Positions 22,601 through 31,600 of a DNA stretch of 64,000 bases are shown piece by piece. The DNA is from Chelonoidis abingdonii. Lineage: Eukaryota > Chordata > Testudines > Testudinidae. Each line of letters starts with the position of its first letter. Position 1 is the first letter of the stretch. The notes under the pieces are model-generated. The model was not told the origin of the DNA and did not search any database. It saw only the letters and a program-made list of their open reading frames with translations. The DNA is taken from assembly GCF_003597395.2 (NCBI RefSeq), contig NC_133770.1, forward strand, positions 3,122,331 through 3,186,330, in the 5' to 3' direction. A program made the translations under genes and the position numbers.

Positions 22601-25600
22601 GATGCTATAGATGGTTATAAGCAGGCGAGGTAGAGTTCAGGGTGTTTTAAATATTTTTGACAGATAATATTGATTCTGATTTTTAAGCATTTTTTCCTAT
22701 TTTTAGCTATTTAAATGCATCAGTTGCACAAAACTGTGAGGCGGGGGAGGGGTCAGACACTAGGGGGATCAGACAATAAATATTTAGTGACAGTAAATGG
22801 TGAGGTTCAAAAATGTAAAGCTTTATAGCCATTAAAACACACGTCAACATCACGTGTCAGTAACTATCCTTACATTAAACCCTACATTCCCAAGCAGGAT
22901 TCTTCCTGCTTTGCCCATAAATTGCAGGACTGGAAGGGACCTCGAGAGGTTCCGATAGTCCAGTCCCCTGCGCTCATGGCCGGACTACGTAGATGTACAT
23001 TTTGATGGCTATTGAGGGAAATATTTTTGTCGGTCTGTGTGTGTGCAGTGAAACGCATGTTTGCTGACACAAATCTAACCCTGCCAAGCTTAGTTATAAG
23101 CCATAGTCAGAAGCAATTTGTTGGGCTCGGTAACAATTGATTAACATGTGTCAATCATTTATTAACCCCTTTATAAGCTATTTATACAGGGAACCTTACT
23201 GTAGAGCTGTGGGTCTCAAACTCTTTTGTTGGTGACCCCTTTCACATCACAAGCCTCTGAGTGCGACCCCCCCTAAGAAATTAAACACCCTCTTTAATAT
23301 ATTTAGCACCATTATAAAGCCTGAAGGCAAAGCAGGGTTTGGGGTGGAGGCTGACAGCTCATGACCCCCCCATGTAATAACCTTGTGACCCCCCCCCAAG
23401 GGGTCCCGACCCCCAGTTTGAGAACCCTGCTGTAGACTTTGACCTCCTTTTCTCTCCCTGGTCTTGCTGCGATCAGCATCTGTTCCTCCCATGAGGCTGT
23501 GAGGTTGGGTTTCCTCCTCGTCTCTCCTGTCTTTTCCTCAGTGTCTTGCACAGCTGTCCGTGCTCTCTGGTGTCTGTGCTCAGGTCGCTCCTCCTTTCCC
23601 TTCTCCATGCCTCTGCTACAGCTCCAGAGGGGTCTGGTTCCTCCTTTCAGCCACCTGGTTCCCCCCGGTTCTATGCGCACTCTCTGATTCGCTTGGTTAT
23701 GCCACCGTTGTTGCATTCCTTGGCTCTGGTTTCTCTCAGGCTTTGAGTCGGTTTGGGGGCCTGGAGAGGAAGGATGGCATGGTGGGTAAGGCACTGGGGT
23801 GGAACCCAGGAGAGCTGGGTTCTGGTCCTGGCACAGGCTGTCTGTGTCCTGGGTCAAGTCACTTTGGATCTCGTTTACACTGGTAAAAACAATGAGGAGT
23901 CCTTGTGGCACCTTAAAGACTAACACATTTATTTGGGCATAAGCTTTCGTGGGCTTGAACCCACTTCATCAGATGTATGAGGTAAAAAATACAAGAGCAG
24001 GTATGAAAGGATGGGGGTGTTTTACCAAGTGTGAGGTCAGTCTAACGAGAGAAATCAATGAACAGCAGGATACCAAGGGAGGAAAAGTAACTTTGGAAGT
24101 GGTAAGAGAGTGGCCCAATACAGACGGTTGACAAGAAGGTGTGCACTGGTGTACATCACGAGTAGGTGGGCCAGGTCCTTGGCACTGCCGAGATCTCTTT
24201 GCCTCCCAGAGACTAGGTAACAAGCTTCATGTGTTCAGGATAGCAGGAAAGGGGTGAGTGAGACACTAGGGACCATTAGATCATCTAGCCCGACCTCTTG
24301 TATAACACAGGCTGTTACCGTTACCCCTGCGCTCAGCCCACCCTGCACTGCCCCTAGGGCCAGTCCCTGGGTTCAGAAGGGAGCACGTGTCTTTTTCAAA
24401 GCAGGAAGTGGGCCAAGTGTCTGCCCAGGCCGAGCCCGTCTGAGGCCCAGTGGTTATTACAGGGCTCAGCGATATGGAGCTCTGGCTGATATTGGCTTTG
24501 GATCTTTTCTTTAAACAGACATCAGCACAGAGACTTCGCCCCTCCGAGGTCTGGAGAACTGCCTGAGGGACATCCCGGTAAATAGCCCTCACATGCCAGC
24601 CACCATCGCCTTGACCAGCCCCACGCAGAGAGACACAGGACAGAGGAGGCCAGGGGCCGAGACGAGATCACTTGGAGAAGGTCAGGTGAAGTGTTTACAC
24701 CAATACCCAGTGTCATCACCATAAGGATCAGGTGGCAGGGAGGGTCAGCCAGGGCCAGAACAACACCCCATGGCAATCCTATTCCAGTGCTAGCCGTATT
24801 CCTGTGCAGCCTGGCTCACTTCCATCTCCATTCCGCGCAGTGAGCAGAGCTCACCCCTCGGCTGTGTCCCAGCATGAGGCCTGGGGGCCACTTAACCCTG
24901 TGGGCTCTAGTGGTGAATTCCACCAGACCTGCGGCCCCTGCACTGCTGCTGACTTTCACTGTGCGTCACACAAGTGGAAATAACTGGGGAAAGAGCTGGC
25001 GCTCCCGGCATGCAGGTTCTGATCTCGCATACATCTGTTTTGGCTTCTGCTTCGCCCTGTGCGGATGAGTGCAGAAGCAGGCCTTGGTTCTGAGTGGTGC
25101 ATGGTTCTGGTACATGCTTTGCCTTATGTAGGCGTGGGGATGGTGTGTAACCCAATAAAAACAAACACAACATGGGGTGGAAGCCAGGGGTGTCTACAGC
25201 AGATTATCCCTTAAGCTTTTCTGAGAACCAGCTGGAGGTAAACCCGCTTCTTCCAGCTTGCTGCTCTTCCTGCAGCAATAGACGTGAATCCAGACAGATT
25301 TGGTCTCTTCACTGCAAAGGCTCCTATTTACCCCTGGTGTAACGCTGACCTGAGTGGAGTTCCTCCAGGGATGAACCAGCTTAGTACCTCAAAGTCCCTG
25401 CAATACACCTCGAATTCATAGCCAGAGGTATTCCCAGCCTCTGCCTGGCCAGTCGCAGTAGGAGAGTGCAGGTGAATTGCACTGGACGCAGGCTCATTCA
25501 GCGATGCGGGAACCCATCCCAGAGCTGCAGGCCGTGCACTGACGCGGGCTTGGTGTTGTTTAAACAGACATCAGTGCAGAGAATTCACCGCTGCGAGGCC

Positions 25601-28600
25601 TGGAGAACTGCCTGAAGGACATTCTTGTACCGTGCCATAGTCAGTCCAATACCCCCGGCAGCCGCTCCTCTCTGAGCAGGTCACCGGCTCCGTGGGGCAG
25701 ACTGGAGACAGCGGGGTGGCCAGTGAAAACAGAAGGTAAATAGAGAGTTCACAGTGTCCCTGGTTCAGCTTTGCGGTACCGAGCATGGCATGGACCTGAA
25801 AGGTAACGTCAGTCTGTTTTACTAGCCCTGGAATCACAGGAGGTTGAGGGGGGAGGAGCGCTAGTTTTCATGGAAGCCTTTCACTTTTTAAAGCAGGAGT
25901 TTCAGATGGGAAAGTAGCCCCATGTGGACCCACTGGAATTGGAGCTCAGCCCGACTTTGGGGGGAAATGATACGTTATGGGCATATCGACAGCGCTGTAT
26001 GTCAGCCGCCAATGAAAACCTAATACCCTCGAATGAGTCTGCTCCTAAATTCCCTGTAAGCCGCGCAGCCGCCTGGTTAGCGCCCCGCAGCCGCTCAAGG
26101 AAGGTTTGGACCCTCTGAGCTCTCCTTCGCTGGAATACTTTCTGCTTGTCTCCCAGACATTGAGATCTGCTCCTCTTGCTGCCTTCAGTTTCATTCTTAG
26201 GATCCCCCAGGCCCGATACTCAGCTGACGTACATCGACAGAGCCCCAGTGGCTCCTGTGGCTTTGTGCTGGGCATCTGGCCCTTGGCGCACATGCAACAC
26301 GTGGTTTCTTTCACACTTTTCTGGCAGCTTCGCCACGGATTTCCACTCCCCAAAGCCCCCAGGCCCTGAGGTACAGTGAGCCGTGGCTTGCTGGAAAGCC
26401 CATCACTGTGGCTCCTTGCCATGGCCCCGGCTGTGCTCCTTTCGGGGCTCCGTTTGGTAACACACTGCATTCCCGCTGGAGGGCCAGAAAAACTGGGGGT
26501 TTCAGCGGGTCTGGCGGGGGCTGGGAGCTGCTAGCACAGCCAGTTGGCTTCACAAGTGTCCGAGGCGGATGGAAGCAGGGCTGTAACTCCCAGCCTCCCG
26601 TTGACAGAGATGCCGTGCCTCTCGTTAAAGCAGGGTCTGTCTCAGAGGTCACGCCACCCCTCCAAGGCCTGGAGAACTGTCTGAAGGACATACCCGTGGC
26701 CAGGCCCAGAGGCTCCAGTGCAACACCTAGTTCCTTCTGCACCAGCAAAGCCCTGGGAGAGGGGGAGCAGAGGAGACCGGTGCCGAGGCCCTGGAGAGCA
26801 TGTGCGGCCGGTGAGACAAGGAGTCGAGAGGGCTACAATGGGTGGGAGCTCAGCAGGGCAGTGTCCCGGGTGGGGCTGGGCAAGCAGCGCGCGCAGCGGG
26901 GGCGCACGGAGGACGTGGGAACAGCCTGCGACTCCTCGACGCGCCTCTGGGACAGAACGGGACCAAGGAGGGTGAGAAGGTGGGATTAAGATTTGACCCT
27001 TTTTTAAATTCGCCTTAACCCCACTCTTCTTAAATCTAAAAATGTTTTGGACCATCGGGTCCTGAAATCCCCCAGGTGCCCATGGCACATCCCAGCCAGC
27101 CCTGATGCTGGGGTGTTTGTATGGTTAATCCAGCAGCTGGTACGGAGAGATCCCCCCTCTATGGACTGCTGAAGGAAATACCCGCCGGCCGGCCGCGCTA
27201 TGCCAGCATCCCGTCTAGCTGCTCCTCCAGCAGCAGTGCCGACGAGGAGAGGGACCCGTGGGGTGCCGGGACGGGGGCATGGAGGTGGGGCAGTGAAGGT
27301 GAGCCAGTGGCTTCGTGGCGTCTCGTGGACCGTCAGGCTGTGCTGATTGCTCCGTGAGCTCTCCCCGGCCTCACACAAAGCAGCGGGAGTTACCGTCCCA
27401 GCCAGTTCTTACAGCCGCTGTGCTGGGGATGGGGTTGTGTGTCCTGGCAGGTTATCTGGGAGCATTGGGGGGGTGATGGTGGGCAGTAACCATGGGCTGA
27501 GGAGCCCTGGTGAGCATGGGGGACCACTGACAGCAGCTGCTCTGTGGCTCAAGCTCTGCTGGTCCTATTTTGTCTAAACAGAACTGAGCCCCGAGAACTC
27601 CCCTCTCCGAGGCCTGGAGAAGTGCCTGCAGGAGATCTCGGTGCCCAGGCCCCGGACCCCCAGCGCCCCAGCCACAGCCGGTGTGGTGGGCAGCCAGCAA
27701 GGAGATACAGCGCAGAGGAGGCCAGAGACAGGGCATTGGGACTGACACGGTTCAGGTAAGAGAAGGATCAGATTCACGATGTGAAAGGGGGGGCTGTGCC
27801 CTTTCCTGCTGACCCGCTCTCTGCCAAGGCCCCTGGCTTGTCTGGTGTGAGAGACCCCAGTGTCAGGCCTCTCCCCCTGTCCTGTCCTGTACAGAATGGA
27901 CGGGACAGTCAGTGAATAGGACACATGGAGGGGGATAGTGGAGTTTTCCTTCTCTCTGTGTCTGCCCCCCCAGAGTCAGGGTAAACAGAGGTGCGGGGCA
28001 GAACTGTGAATGAGGGGGCAGAACAAAGCAGTGGAGCCTTCGTTGGAGGTGGAAGGAACTGGACACTGAGTTTTGCCGAAGTCACTGCAGAACGCTCCCT
28101 GCCCCATGGTCTGCAGCGCTGTCTGACGGGCCTAGCGGTGAAAGGCTCCAGCAGGCCTGTCAGTGACAGCCCCACGCAGCAGTAGCGCCGCAGAGCCCTG
28201 AGGCGGGGTTTGGGGATCACAGGCCAAGGTGTCCAGCCGCGGCAGTGGCCTGGTTAACAATCTGAACGTCGTGGGTGGGGCTCGGAGGCGAATGGGGGAG
28301 GTCATTGGGGTATGAGTCCTGCTGGGCAAGAACAATGGTCCGTACGCGAACCACCTGGCTCGAACGGGACGATATTACTGCAGGCATCTGGCAGATCCAG
28401 GACAGCCCTGGGCTGTGACTCGGCGTCCAGGGTTTCCATGCAACGGCCATGTGGCTGGGATTGCTCGGGGGAACCAAAACTAGCACAGCAGCAAATGACC
28501 TGTTAGAAATACGCGCTTAGCCGTGCTTCTGAGACCCCGCGAATCCATGGGGCCTTGCCACTGGGAGGCCATTCCCCAAGGCCTGTCTCAGAACCGGCTC

Positions 28601-31600
28601 GTGCTAGCGACCCCAGGGCACGCTCTGTAACGCCGCGGTGTCTGGACCCAACGGCACCTGGCAGGAGTCTGACTCTGGCTCTATCTGTGTGTGTTGCAGC
28701 TACAGTCAGCGTCCGAGTCCTCGGCCCAGAGAGCTGTCTGAAGGCTCTGCCTGGAACCAGACCCAGGCATGCCAGCCGCTCGTCTCCCCACAGCACAGCA
28801 GGATGCAGCAGCCCAGAGACTGGGATTTCGAGATTTCGGGCTGAAGGTGACTAGTGGGACTTTAAACTGCATTCACTTGAACCGGGCTGGTTCCTGGTTC
28901 CCTCTCCGGGCAGGGGAACTGCAAACCCTTAGGCCCGGTTGGTTTTCCAGGGCTCGAGGGAAGGCCTGACCTGGCCTCATGCCTACACCCATGTCTGCTT
29001 TCTCGGCTGCAGATAAAAGGCAAGCGGAAAACCTCCCGGGCCTGGAGGAAGTAGCTGCACCCAGCTCCTGTCCTGCCCAGACCCCTCCCAAAAGCGCTCA
29101 GGGAGATGCGGAGCGGCGGGAACAGGACGTATACACGAGGAGCTCTGGTAGCAGAGGTGAGTGGAGAGCTTGGATGTTACGGCTCTGTCTAGATCAGGTA
29201 CTTATCTGGCCCCCAGCACCGTAGTGTCTGGCTGCCTCCCAGTCTGCGAAGGCATTTACCCCCCTGCACAGCTGTGGGCAGGGCAGGGATGAGATCCCCA
29301 CGGTAGGGATAGAAACTGGTCACACAGAGTCTATGGCTGAGCTAGGGCATGAACCCCGGTCTTTGGAATCCTAGTCTAATGCCCTAGCCACGGGATCACC
29401 CGGCTTCTGCTTGTCCTGCCTTTGGCTCTCCCACACGATGCAGGGTCTGTGCTGGTGAAATCCAGCCCATCTCGGGGAAGCAACAAGGACAGCCATAGTG
29501 TAGACAGGGCTCAGGAGGCTGCTCAGTTCAGACTGGCAGTACAGACTCAGCACAGCTCCATGCTGCCCTGCCCCTAACATGACGGGCCCAGTTCCCATTG
29601 GCTGCAGTCGGAGCTGCCCCCACAGAATGGGAAACATTCAGTAATCAGCCCTGCTCACGAACCCTGACGCTTGGGAAGTCGCTCTCAGCCCCTGGGAGCT
29701 CCTCCCCCGGCGGCCCTTTGCCTGCCAGCCTGTCGTGCCAGGCACTGCTCCTCACCCAGCTTGGGGCCTCCATGGCAGGAGCGTCTCTTTCTGCATTTGC
29801 CCTGCAGGGGCCTGGCTGACTGGTCTCCTGTCTCCAGTGGGCATAGGAAGGGGTCTGCCAAAGCTGAACCAGGCAGGAGAATCCAACCTGCTGCCATGGG
29901 TCTGAGAGGCAGGAATGGTCACGGAGTCTGTGAGCGGCTGACCCGGCTTTCCAGCAAAGGGCCTTGAGCGGCTTTTCAGTTTGCTTAGAGCAGAGGGACC
30001 GGCCGTCAGTGACCCACAGAGCTGTCGGAAGGAGAGTCCTGTGACCAGCCTGTCACCCCAGCACGACGGGAGTTAGGGGGCTGAGGAGATGGGGGATAGG
30101 TGCTGGGAGATTCCCGAAGGTGTCAGAGGGTAACCCAAGGTCCCGTTTAGGTACCAGCTCAAGGTACAAAAGTCTAGTGCAGACCAGCCTCAGGAGGGGC
30201 TGGCGTCTGCCTCTTGCATGGAAGGCAGCAGGAGAGGCAGGTCCTCAGCCCCAAGACTGGGGTGTCATCTGCACGCTGGTGCGGCTCATTCTGGGGTAAC
30301 CAGGGACTCTAAACCCCCAAGGACAGGGCAAGTAAGGTACCAGCATGTAGCCCCTAGAGCCACTCCTGTGGAACCGCGCGTCTCACTCAGTGGAAAGCAC
30401 CGCTTGCACTTACATTATAACGAGTGTGCTTCTGCGTGGCAACGCCCTCGCTTCCCGCCTCTCCCGGGATGGTGGAACAGAACATTAGATCAGCCAGACT
30501 GGGTCAGCCCAAAGGTCCATCTAGCCCAGTATCCTGTCTGCCGACAGTGGCCAGTGCCAGGTGCCCCAGAGGGAATGAACAGAACAGGGAATCATCAAGT
30601 GATCCATCCCCTGTCGCCCTTCCCAGCTTCTAGCAAACAGAGGCTAGGGATCCCTTCCCTGCCCATCCTGGCTAATAGCCATTGATGGACGTATCCTCCA
30701 TGAACGTATCTAGTGCAGAACAGCTCAGGCAGAGCATAAGCAATGGACGTGGGATCTGGGCCACAACCCAACTCGGGCTTGATATTGTTGAGGGGCAGAG
30801 GGAGCTGGCCCTGGGCCACAACCTGTCCAGCCCCTGCGCTGTTGTCACATGTATCACTCGCCTGAGGTGGAGAGGGGGAGAAAACCACAGCTACCACCAC
30901 AGCAGATTCAAGACACGGCGCCTCTCGACCATTCCCCAAGGGCTTTGGTTGTACCTCTCGGCTGGGGACATACGGGAGAGGAGAGTGTTTCCATGAGACA
31001 AGGGGGCGAGTGAGGGGGGAGGCCAGGGGATGTGCAGCCCCACTGGGAGGAGGCTGGGGAGGATGCGGTCACACGGTGGGGGGCTGTGGGACATGTGGCC
31101 TTGGGGGGAGGCTGGGGTGCAGCCTCGTTGACTCCGCTCTGTCCCTCGGGGTGTGTGGGCTCTGAATGTACCTGTGGGGTCCCTGTCCCTGTAAAATCAA
31201 CGTGTGCACAAGCGAGTGTACGAGTGGGTTGAGGATTCCAGCCCAAGTGGGGATAGGGGAGCCCCAATCAGTGTCCATGGCTATAGCAGAGGAGCCTGGC
31301 CTGTCGCTGACATGGATTTCTTGGTTTAAAACAGACAGTGCGGCCAAGAGTGCCCATCTCCCAGGCCTGGAGACTTGCTGGAGCGCAGTGCCTGTGAGCC
31401 AATGCAGCTGGGCCAGCACCCCCCTCGGCATGTCCTCCAGCCACAGTCCATGTGGGGCCCGGGGGGAGAGGGGTCCACAGCCAGGGCTTTGCAAGCTGCA
31501 GAGAGGTGAGCCAGCCAGCGGGCCTGGGACGTGGGGCATGTGATCTGCACTGCAGGGACAATCAGCCAAGTCAGCGGAGCTGTGGCTTTGTGTTGTGAAA

